Position numbers and translations under genes: made by a program | Notes under the pieces: generated by a model | Told to the model about the DNA's origin: nothing | The model's database searches: none | The model's input: only the letters and a program-made list of their open reading frames with translations | Source of the DNA: an uncultured Prevotella sp. | GTDB taxonomy: Bacteria > Bacteroidota > Bacteroidia > Bacteroidales > Bacteroidaceae | DNA length: 30,898 nucleotides | Reading direction: 5' to 3' | NCBI GenBank assembly: GCA_946999025.1 | Contig: CAMQBP010000004.1 | Coordinates: forward strand, 1-30,898 | Part shown: piece by piece, positions 1 through 7,905 of the stretch | How positions within the stretch are numbered: the stretch's first letter is position 1 | How the letters are laid out: the number at the start of each line of letters is the position of its first letter

Positions 1-1235
1 ACAACACCTTCTTCAATGGCTGCGCGAGTTGCACACAGAGCATCGTCAACGCGATCTTTCTTCTCCTTCATTTCAACCTCGCTGTTAGCACCTACATAAA
101 GAACGGCTACGCCACCAGAGAGCTTAGCCAAGCGTTCCTGCAACTTCTCTTTATCGTATGTGCTTGTAGTGTTTTCAATCTCAGCCTTGATTTGATTGAC
201 ACGAGCCTGGATGTTTTCGCTCTGTCCACCTCCGTTAACAATCGTCGTGTAGTCCTTGTTGACCGTAACTTTCTCAGCAGAACCCAACATTTCAAGGGTA
301 GCCTGCTCAAGTTTCAAGCCTTTCTCCTCACAGATAACCACTCCACCCGTCAAGATGGCGATGTCTTCCAGCATGGCCTTGCGGCGATCGCCAAAGCCAG
401 GAGCCTTCACAGCGCATATCTTCAAACCGGCACGAAGGCGGTTCACTACCAATGTTGTCAATGCCTCAGAATCTACATCCTCTGCGATGACCAACAATGG
501 ACGGCCACTTTCGGCTGCATTCTGCAAGATGGGTAAGAATTCTTTGATGTTGGATATCTTCTTTTCGTAAATCAAGATGTATGGATTTTCCATCACGCTC
601 TCCATCTTGTCCGTGTCAGTCACGAAGTAACTTGACAGATATCCGCGGTCAAACTGCATACCCTCTACCACACCAATGTTGGTATCGCGGCTCTTGCTCT
701 CCTCGATGGTAATCACACCGTTCTTGCTCACCTTGCGCATAGCGTCGGCCAAGAGCTTACCAATCTCTGGGTCGTTGTTAGCAGACACGGTAGCCACTTG
801 TTCTATCTTGTCGTAATTGTCACCCACTTGTTCAGCGTGCGCCTTGATATATTCAACCACTGCACTAACAGCCTTGTCAATACCACGCTTCAAATCCATG
901 GGGTTGGCACCAGCGGTCACATTCTTCAAACCTTCAGACACAATGGCCTGTGTCAAGATAGTTGCCGTTGTGGTTCCGTCACCAGCATCGTCACCTGTCT
1001 TGGATGCAACGCTCTTCACAAGCTGTGCACCGGTGTTTTCAAATGCATCCTCCAGTTCTATTTCTTTTGCCACAGTCACTCCGTCCTTGGTAATCTGCGG
1101 AGCACCGAACTTCTTCTCAATCACAACGTTGCGACCCTTAGGCCCCAGTGTGATTTTTACTGCATTCGCCAACTTGTCAACGCCCTGTTTGAGCAAGTCT
1201 CTTGCTTCAACATCGAATTTAATATCTTTTGCCAT
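1..1235 (-). CDS. groL: Chaperonin GroEL (60 kDa), 3' part missing
   Basis: ATP-dependent protein-folding chamber subunit that works with GroES in the cytoplasm. The frame opens at 1235 with MAKDIKFDVEARDLLKQG and stays open to the window edge, giving the first 411 residues of about 545. Visible family motifs are the nucleotide-binding LGPKGRNVVIEKKFGAP (about 30-46), GDDAGDGTTT (81-90), and near the edge DRVDDALCATRAAIEEGV, which carries the Asp equivalent to the E. coli ATPase residue D398. The apical domain is intact. It lies 69 bp behind groES on the same strand with no terminator between them, so the two form the usual operon. The start has an A/T-rich upstream stretch and no Shine-Dalgarno, as is common in Bacteroidetes. 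Identification is certain; only the C-terminal end is unseen. Confidence 0.98.
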   Translation of the reverse strand, partial: MAKDIKFDVEARDLLKQGVDKLANAVKITLGPKGRNVVIEKKFGAPQITKDGVTVAKEIELEDAFENTGAQLVKSVASKTGDDAGDGTTTATILTQAIVSEGLKNVTAGANPMDLKRGIDKAVSAVVEYIKAHAEQVGDNYDKIEQVATVSANNDPEIGKLLADAMRKVSKNGVITIEESKSRDTNIGVVEGMQFDRGYLSSYFVTDTDKMESVMENPYILIYEKKISNIKEFLPILQNAAESGRPLLVIAEDVDSEALTTLVVNRLRAGLKICAVKAPGFGDRRKAMLEDIAILTGGVVICEEKGLKLEQATLEMLGSAEKVTVNKDYTTIVNGGGQSENIQARVNQIKAEIENTTSTYDKEKLQERLAKLSGGVAVLYVGANSEVEMKEKKDRVDDALCATRAAIEEGV

Positions 1236-1304
1236 AATTTTTATATTCTGTATTTTTATTGGTTCTATAGTTTGTTAATCGTAAAAAATGCACCTGTGCG
1301 GTAC

Positions 1305-1574
1305 TTATTTGACCACAGCAAGAACATCGCTCTGACGCATAATCAAATAGGTTTCACCGTCAAATTCTAATTCTGTGCCACTATATTTTCCGTAGAGCAC
1401 CTCATCCCCTTCTTTAAGAATCATCTCTTCGTCTTTCGTACCGTTACCCACGGCTACCACCTTACCATGCAATGGTTTTTCTTTTGCGGTGTCGGGAATG
1501 ATAATTCCACCTACTTTTTCTTCTGCTGGCGCTGGAGCAACCAACACTCTGTCTGCTAATGGTTTAACTTTCAT
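1305..1574 (-). CDS. groS: Co-chaperonin GroES (10 kDa)
   Basis: Heptameric lid of the GroEL chamber. The 89-residue product is the normal family length. It begins MKVKPLADRVLVAPAPAEEK, has the mobile loop that binds GroEL (EEKVGGIIIPDTAKEKPL, about residues 18-35) and ends QSDVLAVVK. It is first in the groES-groEL operon. Upstream I see no CIRCE inverted repeat (TTAGCACTC-N9-GAGTGCTAA) and no convincing TAnnTTTG box. Instead a sigma-54-type promoter lies at 1670-1686, giving a leader of about 85 nt. Control by a sigma-54 activator is inferred from that. Confidence 0.98.
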   Translation of the reverse strand: MKVKPLADRVLVAPAPAEEKVGGIIIPDTAKEKPLHGKVVAVGNGTKDEEMILKEGDEVLYGKYSGTELEFDGETYLIMRQSDVLAVVK

Positions 1575-1669
1575 AATAATAATTTTTAAGTTCTTCTATA
1601 TTCTATTCATGTATCTTGAGAGATGTTCAATATCTTCAGAACATCAAACTACAAGACTCACCCTTTCCA

Positions 1670-1686
1670 TGCGAAAAACGTGCCAA
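1670..1686 (-). promoter_or_regulatory. Sigma-54 (RpoN)-type promoter of groES-groEL
   Basis: On the minus strand the sequence is TTGGCACGTTTTTCGCA. The sigma-54 consensus is YTGGCACG-N4-TTGCW. Every consensus position matches except the second T of TTGC, and the diagnostic GG (1684-1683) and GC (1672-1671) are exactly 10 bp apart. The predicted start of transcription is near 1660, leaving a leader of about 85 nt. No competing TAnnTTTG box was found between here and the groES start. Confidence 0.7.
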
Positions 1687-1696
1687 CTCAGCCGCA

Positions 1697-1776
1697 TGTC
1701 ATTTTTGTCAGTCTGCTGTCTGCCACTTTTGTCAGTCTGCTGGCTGTTAAATCTGTTATCTGCCAATTTTGTCAGT
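1697..1776. repeat. Three TGYCA-N4-TGTCAGT elements, candidate activator sites
   Basis: Three 16-bp copies occur at 1697-1712 (tgtcatttttgtcagt), 1721-1736 (tgccacttttgtcagt) and 1761-1776 (tgccaattttgtcagt). Each holds two direct half-sites TGYCA and TGTCA nine bases apart. They lie just upstream of the sigma-54-like promoter, at roughly -37 to -116 from its predicted start. That position suits an enhancer-binding protein. The identity of the protein is unknown. Confidence 0.65.
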
Positions 1777-2372
1777 TCACGCGCTAACTCCTCCACTGTT
1801 AGTGATACATATTTATATAGAAATGTTCATGCCCCATTGAGGTGGAATAAAATTAAGTGAACGATGAAGCATGAAGGTCGCACCTATTGTTGCTATTTTT
1901 TATCAAATTTCGCCACTAAAACGGCACTTGTAAATCTTCAATTTAGAAAAAATCAATAGGTCTGGAGGATGCATACAGGAGTTCTTTGCGCCAGCAAAAT
2001 GATGTTTTGGCGCAAAGTCAATGCGCTTTCCTCTCAAGATACATCACTTTAGTGGCCAATTCACATGGCTTTGCCGCGTAAAAGCATGCAAATAACACCT
2101 TTAGAGCATTGCTTTTGACTTAAAAAACCGTGTAAAATGGGCACAAAACCAGCCTCCAAAACTGTAACATTCTGACCATCAACCACATTCAAAACCCGCT
2201 CATATTTGGCGTATTTTTGGCGAGGTGTAGGGTTGTTGACAAATAAGCCAAGCATGAAGAGGTTGGGTGTCAAGAAAAATCATTTGCAGGTATCAGCGTG
2301 ATTTTCATCGTGACAACAGATATTCTCTTTCGATTTTTTAGTACATCCAGTCTATGTTTCGGGATTTTTTTC

Positions 2373-2380
2373 TAACTTTG
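2373..2380 (+). promoter_or_regulatory. Promoter -7 box of galE
   Basis: TAACTTTG matches the Bacteroidetes -7 consensus TAnnTTTG, 41 bp before the galE ATG. A clear TTTG at the expected -33 distance is not visible, so only the -7 half is supported. Confidence 0.5.
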
Positions 2381-2421
2381 CAAGACACATATTTATAAAC
2401 GACTCAAATTTAGCATTAGAG

Positions 2422-3459
2422 ATGAAACAGACGATTCTTGTCACTGGCGGAACTGGCTTTATCGGTTCACACACAACGGTTGAACTACAACAGGCGGGCT
2501 ACAACGTTGTTATTGTAGACAATCTTTCCAACTCAAAGATAGAAGTCCTTGATGGCATCGAAAAAATTACGGGAACACGCCCCTGCTTTGAGAAGATAGA
2601 CCTGTGCAATGAAGAAGAAACGGAAGCTGTTTTCAAGAAATATGACAACATTGCTGGCATCATCCACTTCGCTGCCTCCAAAGCCGTTGGTGAGAGTGTG
2701 GAGAAGCCCTTGATGTATTACAGAAACAACATCACCTCTTTGATCAACCTGCTGGAGTTGATGCCCAAGTATCACGTCAAGGGAATCATCTTCTCGAGCA
2801 GTTGTACCGTGTACGGTCAGCCCACCAAGGAGAACCTCCCTGTGACGGAGGAAGCCCCCATCCAAAAGGCACTTTCGCCCTACGGCAACACCAAGCAGAT
2901 TAACGAAGAAATCATACAAGACTATATTCACAGCGGCGCAGCTATCAAGAGCATCATCTTGAGATACTTCAACCCCATTGGAGCGCATCCATCTGCCCTG
3001 ATTGGCGAGTTGCCAAATGGCGTGCCAAACAATTTGATTCCATACGTAACGCAAACGGCCATGGGCATTCGCAAGCAACTAACCATCTTCGGCAACGATT
3101 ACGACACACCCGACGGGACATGCATTCGTGATTATATCTATGTGGTAGACCTGGCCAAGGCGCACGTCGCTGCCATGAGAAGGGTATTGGAAGAAGACGC
3201 CGACCGCATGGAAATTTTCAACATCGGCACGGGAAGAGGCGAGTCAACGCTTGAAATCGTTGAGGGATTTGAGAAAGCAACGGGGGTAAAACTCAATTGG
3301 AAGTTTGGCCCACGGCGTGAAGGCGACATCGAAAAAGTATGGGGCAACGTGGACAAAGCCAACCGAGTGTTGGGTTGGAAGGCCGACACGCCCATTGAAG
3401 ACGTGCTGGCATCAGCCTGGAAATGGCAGGAGAAATTGCGTGAAGACGGGGTGATGTAA
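2422..3459 (+). CDS. galE: UDP-glucose 4-epimerase
   Basis: Interconverts UDP-galactose and UDP-glucose in the cytoplasm (Leloir pathway; supplies galactose units for surface polysaccharides). The 345-residue protein is an extended short-chain dehydrogenase. It has the NAD-binding GGTGFIG at 9-15, HFAAxKAVGES at about 82-92, and the catalytic S127 in FSSSCTVYG with YGNTK giving Y154 and K158. The stretch DGTCIRDYIYVVDLAKAH is typical of GalE. The ATG follows an A/T-rich leader downstream of a TAACTTTG box. It stands alone, with a hairpin terminator after it. A related epimerase of other UDP-sugars is possible, but the length and motifs fit GalE well. Confidence 0.95.
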   Translation: MKQTILVTGGTGFIGSHTTVELQQAGYNVVIVDNLSNSKIEVLDGIEKITGTRPCFEKIDLCNEEETEAVFKKYDNIAGIIHFAASKAVGESVEKPLMYYRNNITSLINLLELMPKYHVKGIIFSSSCTVYGQPTKENLPVTEEAPIQKALSPYGNTKQINEEIIQDYIHSGAAIKSIILRYFNPIGAHPSALIGELPNGVPNNLIPYVTQTAMGIRKQLTIFGNDYDTPDGTCIRDYIYVVDLAKAHVAAMRRVLEEDADRMEIFNIGTGRGESTLEIVEGFEKATGVKLNWKFGPRREGDIEKVWGNVDKANRVLGWKADTPIEDVLASAWKWQEKLREDGVM

Positions 3460-3516
3460 ACCCTTATCAACCCTTCTGGAGAAGGTGCGAGGCATCATCC
3501 AACCGTGCAATCTATC

Positions 3517-3556
3517 AGCCAGTTGTCCCATGCATGCAGCGGGATAACTGGCTGTT
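3517..3556 (+). terminator. Hairpin after galE
   Basis: AGCCAGTTGTCCC (3517-3529) pairs with GGGATAACTGGCT (3541-3553) as a 13-bp stem with one G-U pair around an 11-nt loop. Only a short T-rich tail (GTTTATG) follows, so termination is likely but not certain. Confidence 0.6.
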
Positions 3557-3609
3557 TATGCATAATTTTGTTAATATTGTTTAACAAAACGCCATTCAAG
3601 GAGGTGATA

Positions 3610-3641
3610 TTTCGACAGATAAGCTTTTTATCGTAAATTTG
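3610..3641 (+). promoter_or_regulatory. Promoter of rpsP
   Basis: TTTC (3610-3613), 20 bases, then TAAATTTG (3634-3641). This fits the Bacteroidetes pattern TTTG-N19/20-TAnnTTTG with one mismatch in the -33 part. The start would be near 3648, about 50 nt before the ATG. Confidence 0.65.
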
Positions 3642-3699
3642 CACCCGCTGTCACGAGTTGACGGCATCAATTCAAACCTAAAAATAATAAAACAAAAAA

Positions 3700-4281
3700 A
3701 TGGCAACAAAGATTAGATTGCAGCGCGGCGGACGCAAAGGCTATGCTTTTTATAGCATCGTAATCGCTGACTCAAGAGCACCACGAGATGGTAAATTTAT
3801 TGAAAAGATTGGAACGTATAATCCCAATACGAATCCAGCAGCTGTAGATTTGAATTTCGACAGAGCTCTTTACTGGCTGGAGGTTGGCGCACAACCCACA
3901 GACACAGCTCGTAACATTCTGAAGCGCGAGGGTGTATATCTCATGAAGCACCTGCGTGGCGGTGTAAAGAAGGGAGCATTCGACGAGGCTGCTATGCAAA
4001 GCAAGTTCGACGCCTGGAAGCAAGACAAGGAAAAGGGATTGCAAACAAGGGCTGAGATTGAAGCTCAGACTAAGAAGGATGCAGTAGCAAAAGAACTCGA
4101 AGCAGAAAAGAAGATTAATGCTGAAATAGCAAAGAAAGTAGCAGAGAAGAAGGCTGCCGCACAGGCTGAAGAAGCAAAAGCTGCTGCAGAAGAAGCAGCT
4201 GAAGCTACGACAGAAGAGGCTGAAGCTACTACTGCAGAGGCTGAGGCTACGACAGAAGAGGCACCTGCTGCAGCAGAATAA
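3700..4281 (+). CDS. rpsP: Small ribosomal subunit protein bS16 with long Ala/Glu tail
   Basis: Structural protein of the 30S subunit. The first 80 or so residues are the bS16 core, starting MATKIRLQRGGRKGYAFY and containing APRDGKFIEKIGTYNPN. The full length of 193 residues is about twice that of E. coli S16, because of a charged extension. That extension is Lys/Glu-rich (about 105-150), then Ala/Glu-rich with short repeats of EEAEATT type to the end. Long tails of this kind are usual in Bacteroidetes S16. The gene has its own promoter and a strong terminator, so it is monocistronic here, unlike the rpsP-rimM-trmD operon of proteobacteria. Confidence 0.97.
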   Translation: MATKIRLQRGGRKGYAFYSIVIADSRAPRDGKFIEKIGTYNPNTNPAAVDLNFDRALYWLEVGAQPTDTARNILKREGVYLMKHLRGGVKKGAFDEAAMQSKFDAWKQDKEKGLQTRAEIEAQTKKDAVAKELEAEKKINAEIAKKVAEKKAAAQAEEAKAAAEEAAEATTEEAEATTAEAEATTEEAPAAAE

Positions 4282-4644
4282 GACAAGCACTTTTACGCAG
4301 ACAGGTGGGTTAACAGTCGATTCCAGCGATACAAAAACGCAAGACGAATCACGCTTTACGATTGACGTTGGTTTTGACTTTCCTCACATAATACAAGTCT
4401 GTTAAATGATAATGAGTTTGGTGTTTCGCCAAACTCATTGTTGTTTTACAGCGTATGTCCTACTTACTGTATCTCGGGATGCACGACATACACGAGCAGC
4501 GGATGGCACTTTTTTGGACCAGTAAAAAGAGTATTTGAAAGCCCGTCCCTTGTTTTTCGTCGCCAAGAATCATGCAGAAGCCTCAATCAATGGGGTGTAT
4601 CATTGCTATTGTTGCAAATATTTTATAACATTGTACATTGCATT
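4282..4644. other. Intergenic region rpsP / GNAT, no gene seen
   Basis: Holds the rpsP terminator at 4411-4448 and otherwise nothing recognisable. The reading frame of the downstream gene is open back to 4438, but that part begins inside the terminator stem and reads as random, cysteine-rich sequence. Two imperfect -7-like boxes (TATTGTTG and TAACATTG, each one base off) precede the GNAT gene. Confidence 0.6.
4411..4448 (+). terminator. Intrinsic terminator of rpsP
   Basis: AATGAGTTTGG (4411-4421) and CCAAACTCATT (4429-4439) form a perfect 11-bp stem with a 7-nt loop, followed by GTTGTTTT. Confidence 0.85.
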
Positions 4645-5172
4645 ATGGAAATCAAAGAGTTAAACAAAAATTCAAAAGACATCGATCTTGTCAAACAGTT
4701 GTACGTTGAGGCATTTCCAAAAGTAGAGCGAATACCCTTCGACGCATTGCTATTGTTACAAGAAAGAGCAGATATCAAATTCCTCGGATTTTACGATGAA
4801 AACGGCCAATTTAAGGGACTGACCTATACTTATCATCATGATGATTTGAGTTGGCTGTTTTATTTCGCGGTCATGCCCAGTGAGCGAGGCAAAGGAATCG
4901 GTACGAAAATTATCCAACGTTTATTAGAAAAGTATAAAGATGAACGACTGATGATTGACATTGAAGACGTTGATCAGCCCGCTGACAACAGCCTACAGCG
5001 TAAGAAACGATATGAGTTTTATAAGCGAATGGGATTCGTTGACTACGGATTGCGTAAATCATGGCCTGGAATTACCTACAACATCATGTCAAGTGGTGGA
5101 CGTGTAACGTCGGATGAATATGACAAAATCGTCAACGAATTCTGGGACTTACTACAGCTAACCGGCGATTAA
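4645..5172 (+). CDS. GNAT-family N-acetyltransferase
   Basis: Predicted cytoplasmic acetyl-CoA-dependent acetyltransferase; substrate unknown. The 175-residue protein shows the GNAT acetyl-CoA-binding loop ERGKGIGTK (80-88), preceded by the beta strand SWLFYFAVMPS. A conserved C-terminal RKKRYEFYKRMGFVDYG follows, where such enzymes usually carry the Y-x-x-x-GF motif. I chose ATG 4645 because the longer frame (from 4438) would begin inside the rpsP terminator and its first 69 residues look non-coding. It stands alone between two terminators. The family is well supported; whether it acts on a small molecule or a protein cannot be read from the sequence. Confidence 0.85.
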   Translation: MEIKELNKNSKDIDLVKQLYVEAFPKVERIPFDALLLLQERADIKFLGFYDENGQFKGLTYTYHHDDLSWLFYFAVMPSERGKGIGTKIIQRLLEKYKDERLMIDIEDVDQPADNSLQRKKRYEFYKRMGFVDYGLRKSWPGITYNIMSSGGRVTSDEYDKIVNEFWDLLQLTGD

Positions 5173-5201
5173 GCATACCGGAAGATAGGTACTAAAAGCA
5201 A

Positions 5202-5241
5202 AAGCCACGATAACATCTCATGCAAGATGCTATCGTGGCTT
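5202..5241 (-). terminator. Shared terminator between GNAT gene and ettA
   Basis: AAGCCACGATAACATCT (5202-5218) pairs with AGATGCTATCGTGGCTT (5225-5241), a 17-bp stem with one mismatch on the plus strand and a G-U pair on the minus strand. On the minus strand it is followed by TTGCTTTT, favouring termination of ettA. It may serve both converging genes. Confidence 0.8.
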
Positions 5242-5259
5242 GTTGTATGGATAGAGGGT

Positions 5260-6957
5260 TTAGTCTTCCATCAGCTTTCTGTATCGGCCTTTTTTAATTT
5301 CCTCATCCCCCAATCTACGGGCCTTATTGATTTCATATTCAGAATAAGATCCCTCAAAGTAGAACACTTCACCATCGCCTTCGAATGACAAAATGTGCGT
5401 ACAGATACGGTCTAAGAACCATCGGTCATGACTGATGACTACCGCACAGCCTGCAAACGACTCCAAACCTTCTTCCAAAGCACGTAGCGTATTTACGTCA
5501 ATGTCATTGGTAGGCTCATCCAGCAATAGCACGTTTCCTTCTTGTTTCAGCGCCAAAGCCAGTTGCAAGCGGTTGCGCTCGCCACCCGAAAGCACTGAAC
5601 ACATTTTGTTTTGGTCGGTTCCGGAGAAGTTGAAACGCGACAAGTAGGCACGAGCGTTAACGTCACGGCCACCCATTCGGAGGGTTTCATTGCCCTGCGA
5701 AACCACTTCGTAGACCGTCTTATTGGGATCAATGTCCTTGTGTTGCTGGTCAACGTAAACCAGTTTCACGGTTTCACCCACCTCAAACGTACCGGCATCC
5801 GGCTGTTCCAAGCCCATAATCAGGCGGAAAAGCGTGGTCTTACCCGCACCATTGGGACCGATAACACCTACGATACCATTTGGCGGCAGCATGAAGTTGA
5901 GATCGTTGAACAACACTTTTTCGCCAAAAGCCTTTTTCACATGCTGCGCCTCAATCACCTTGTTACCCAATCGTGGACCGTTAGGAATGAAGATTTCCAG
6001 CTTCTCTTCCCTGGTCTTCTGCTCCTCATTCAACATCCGTTCATAGGAACTCAAACGAGCTTTACCTTTAGCTTGGCGAGCTTTTGGAGCCATGCGAACC
6101 CATTCAAGCTCACGTTCAAGCGTCTTACGTCGCTTTGATGCCGTCTTTTCTTCTTGATCCATGCGCTTGGTCTTCTGCTCCAACCAAGAGGAGTAGTTGC
6201 CTTTCCATGGAATACCTTCTCCCCTATCCAACTCAAGAATCCACTCACTAACATCGTCCAGGAAGTATCTGTCGTGCGTAACGGCAATCACCGTACCCTC
6301 GTATTGTTGCAGATGCTGCTCCAACCAGTCGATGCTTTCGGCATCAAGGTGGTTGGTTGGCTCGTCCAGTAACAAGACATCAGGCTTTTGCAACAACAAC
6401 TTACATAGTGCCACCCTACGCCGTTCGCCACCAGAAAGATTGGTCACGGGCAGGTCACCCGCAGGACAACGCAGGGCTGCCATGGCCCTATCCAGTTTAG
6501 AATCCATGTTCCATGCATCCGTGGAATCGATGATATCTTGTATTTCAGCCTGCCGTTGCATCAGCTTATCCATCTTGTCAGGATCACTATAATACTCTTC
6601 CATGCCAAATTTGACATTGATTTCATCGTATTCTTTCAGTGCGTCATAAACATGCTGCACGCCCTCTTGCACATTTTGCTTCACTGTTTTATCAGCATCG
6701 AGGGGAGGATCCTGCGGAAGATAACCAACAGAGTAGCCAGGACTCCACACCACATCGCCTTGAGTGGGTTGTTCCAGCCCGGCAATGATCTTCATCAGCG
6801 TCGACTTACCTGCACCATTCAGACCTATGATGCCTATCTTAGCGCCATAGAAGAATGACAGGTAAATGTCCTTGAGAACTTGTTTTTGGTTTTGTGGGAT
6901 TATCTTTGAGACACCCACCATAGAGAAGATAACTTTCTTGTCGTCTACTGTTGCCAT
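5260..6957 (-). CDS. ettA: Energy-dependent translational throttle EttA (ABC-F ATPase)
   Basis: ABC-F protein that binds the ribosomal E site and gates entry of 70S ribosomes into elongation according to ATP/ADP. The 565-residue protein has two ABC domains and no membrane segments. Walker A lies at 45-53 (GLNGAGKST) and 367-375 (GPNGAGKTT), signatures LSGGERRR at 174-181 and LSGGERNR at 456-463, and Walker B LLLDEPTNHLD at 195-205 and LLLDEPTNDID at 477-487. The inter-domain linker is charged (about 255-325). The arm region, the stretch DRGEGIPWKGNYSSWLEQK and the overall length match EttA (E. coli 555 residues) better than Uup or antibiotic-resistance ABC-F proteins. It lies 82 bp behind riboflavin synthase on the same strand. 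Confidence 0.93.
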   Translation of the reverse strand: MATVDDKKVIFSMVGVSKIIPQNQKQVLKDIYLSFFYGAKIGIIGLNGAGKSTLMKIIAGLEQPTQGDVVWSPGYSVGYLPQDPPLDADKTVKQNVQEGVQHVYDALKEYDEINVKFGMEEYYSDPDKMDKLMQRQAEIQDIIDSTDAWNMDSKLDRAMAALRCPAGDLPVTNLSGGERRRVALCKLLLQKPDVLLLDEPTNHLDAESIDWLEQHLQQYEGTVIAVTHDRYFLDDVSEWILELDRGEGIPWKGNYSSWLEQKTKRMDQEEKTASKRRKTLERELEWVRMAPKARQAKGKARLSSYERMLNEEQKTREEKLEIFIPNGPRLGNKVIEAQHVKKAFGEKVLFNDLNFMLPPNGIVGVIGPNGAGKTTLFRLIMGLEQPDAGTFEVGETVKLVYVDQQHKDIDPNKTVYEVVSQGNETLRMGGRDVNARAYLSRFNFSGTDQNKMCSVLSGGERNRLQLALALKQEGNVLLLDEPTNDIDVNTLRALEEGLESFAGCAVVISHDRWFLDRICTHILSFEGDGEVFYFEGSYSEYEINKARRLGDEEIKKGRYRKLMED

Positions 6958-7039
6958 TATATAAAATATGTATTGAATGAAATATGCGATAAAAGCTGAA
7001 CGCTTTTCTGTTGCTCATCAAAGATGGAAAGTCCCATGT

Positions 7040-7645
7040 TCACGCGTCGAAATGAAGGAGACGGGCCATGTACTTGCCCAAGATGTCGAACTCGATGTTG
7101 ACAACAGACCCAGTCTTGATATCACAGAAATTGGTATTCTCTCGGGTATAGGGAATGATGGCCACCTTAAAACTGTTGTCCGTAGGCTCACATACGGTCA
7201 GCGAAACGCCGTTCACGGTGACACTACCCTTGTCTACGGTCATGTAACCACGCTTGGCCATCGTCTTGTCAAATGGATATTCAAACGTGAAATAGGTTGA
7301 TCCATCGGCATCTTCCATGTTCACACACGTCGCCGTTCCGTCAACATGACCTTGCACGATGTGCCCATCCAAACGGCCATTCATCAACATCGACCGCTCT
7401 ACATTCACCCGGTCGCCCACTTTCAACAGCCCCAAGTTGCTTCTGATGAGGGTTTCCCTCATGGCTGTAACCGTGTAGGTGTCGTCGGTCAAACGTACTA
7501 CCGTCAGACAAACACCATTGTGACTGATGCTTTGGTCAATCTTGAGATGATCTACAAACGAGCATTTAAAGGTGAAATCAATATTGTCTTGATCTCGATC
7601 GATGGCAACCAGTGTGGCCATTTCTTCTACGATTCCGGAAAACAT
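7040..7645 (-). CDS. ribE: Riboflavin synthase, alpha subunit
   Basis: Catalyses dismutation of two 6,7-dimethyl-8-ribityllumazine molecules to riboflavin, the last step of the pathway. The 201 residues form two lumazine-binding repeats. The first starts with the diagnostic MFSGIVEE and has SHNGVCLTV and GHIVQGHVDG. The second has KGSVTVNGVSLTV and IPYTRENTNF. It is the usual family length. It lies downstream of a long structured leader with a terminator placed 16 nt before the ATG (see ncRNA entry), so expression seems to depend on read-through. No other riboflavin gene is in the window. Confidence 0.96.
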   Translation of the reverse strand: MFSGIVEEMATLVAIDRDQDNIDFTFKCSFVDHLKIDQSISHNGVCLTVVRLTDDTYTVTAMRETLIRSNLGLLKVGDRVNVERSMLMNGRLDGHIVQGHVDGTATCVNMEDADGSTYFTFEYPFDKTMAKRGYMTVDKGSVTVNGVSLTVCEPTDNSFKVAIIPYTRENTNFCDIKTGSVVNIEFDILGKYMARLLHFDA

Positions 7646-7661
7646 AAGCTAAAGTGTAATT

Positions 7662-7687
7662 AAAAAGGCAGGAATGCACCTGCCTTT
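7662..7687 (-). terminator. Intrinsic terminator inside the ribE leader
   Basis: On the minus strand AAAGGCAGG (7687-7679) and CCTGCCTTT (7672-7664) make a perfect 9-bp stem with a 6-nt loop, followed by further U residues to 7662. The ribE ATG (7645) is only 16 nt further on. No gene ends here on either strand, so the only transcript it can stop is the one starting near 7900. Confidence 0.8.
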
Positions 7688-7694
7688 GTATCAT

Positions 7695-7900
7695 AAAAAG
7701 GGGTTGCTCGATGATGTGATGAAACTCCGTACTTGATAAGATTTGAGAGCTCTCCGCCTTTGTAATCCACCGGCTTTACAGCTTAGTCCCTAAGGATTTA
7801 TGTGGCCCGCCATTAGCAAGAGAAGTCTTCTCGGTTTCATTTTTTTATTGATGAGTATCCCGATCAAACCGACACAACCCCCATGTTGTATCATGTTTGT
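7695..7900 (-). ncRNA. Structured leader RNA upstream of ribE, class unknown
   Basis: A consensus promoter starts RNA near 7900. The first part contains GGGGGUUG (from 7882) and the far end CAACCCC (7706-7700) followed by UUUUU, so the ends can pair into a closing stem. Inside, UCGGUUU (7872-7866) pairs with AAACCGA (7837-7831), and CUUAG / CUAAG forms a small hairpin (7782-7794). GUUUCAU (7725-7719) near the 3' end can instead pair with AUGAAAC (7840-7834), overlapping the first helix, so two mutually exclusive folds are possible. A second terminator follows before ribE. I looked for FMN, TPP, cobalamin, SAM, glycine, tmRNA, RNase P and SRP signatures and found no convincing match. It could be a ribE riboswitch or attenuator, or a separate small RNA with leaky termination. 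Confidence 0.55.
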
Positions 7901-7905
7901 TATTG

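Larger units (their letters stand above)
1575..2421. other. Divergent intergenic region groES / galE, no gene seen
   Basis: This 847-bp stretch lies between divergently transcribed groES and galE. The groES side carries the sigma-54-like promoter and three upstream repeats listed separately. The middle contains a perfect 10-bp inverted repeat at 1984-1993 / 2008-2017 without a T-run. The galE side ends in a TAACTTTG box. A 70-codon frame on the minus strand (2061-2273) has no recognisable domain, no promoter box and no ribosome site, and I do not call it a gene. Confidence 0.7.

Noticed and set aside
798..1370. Long plus-strand frames antisense to groEL and groES
   Set aside because: Shadows of strongly conserved genes on the other strand.
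1575..1800. CIRCE/HrcA operator before groES
   Set aside because: No TTAGCACTC-N9-GAGTGCTAA repeat, even in degenerate form.
2061..2273. 70-codon minus-strand frame in the groES-galE spacer
   Set aside because: No domain, promoter box or ribosome site; composition gives no support for coding.
4438..4644. Upstream extension of the GNAT reading frame (69 codons)
   Set aside because: It begins inside the rpsP terminator stem and its translation has no relation to GNAT proteins; ATG 4645 gives a normal start.
7695..7900. FMN or SAM riboswitch in the ribE leader
   Set aside because: CCGGTGGATTACAAAGGCGG and CUUAUCAAG look faintly like pieces of the FMN and SAM-I consensus, but the flanking conserved helices and loops are missing.
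7695..7900. tmRNA, RNase P RNA or SRP RNA
   Set aside because: No T-arm and tag frame, no GAGGAAAGTCCGGGC-type core and no GGUCAGG/GGAAGGAAGCAG core.
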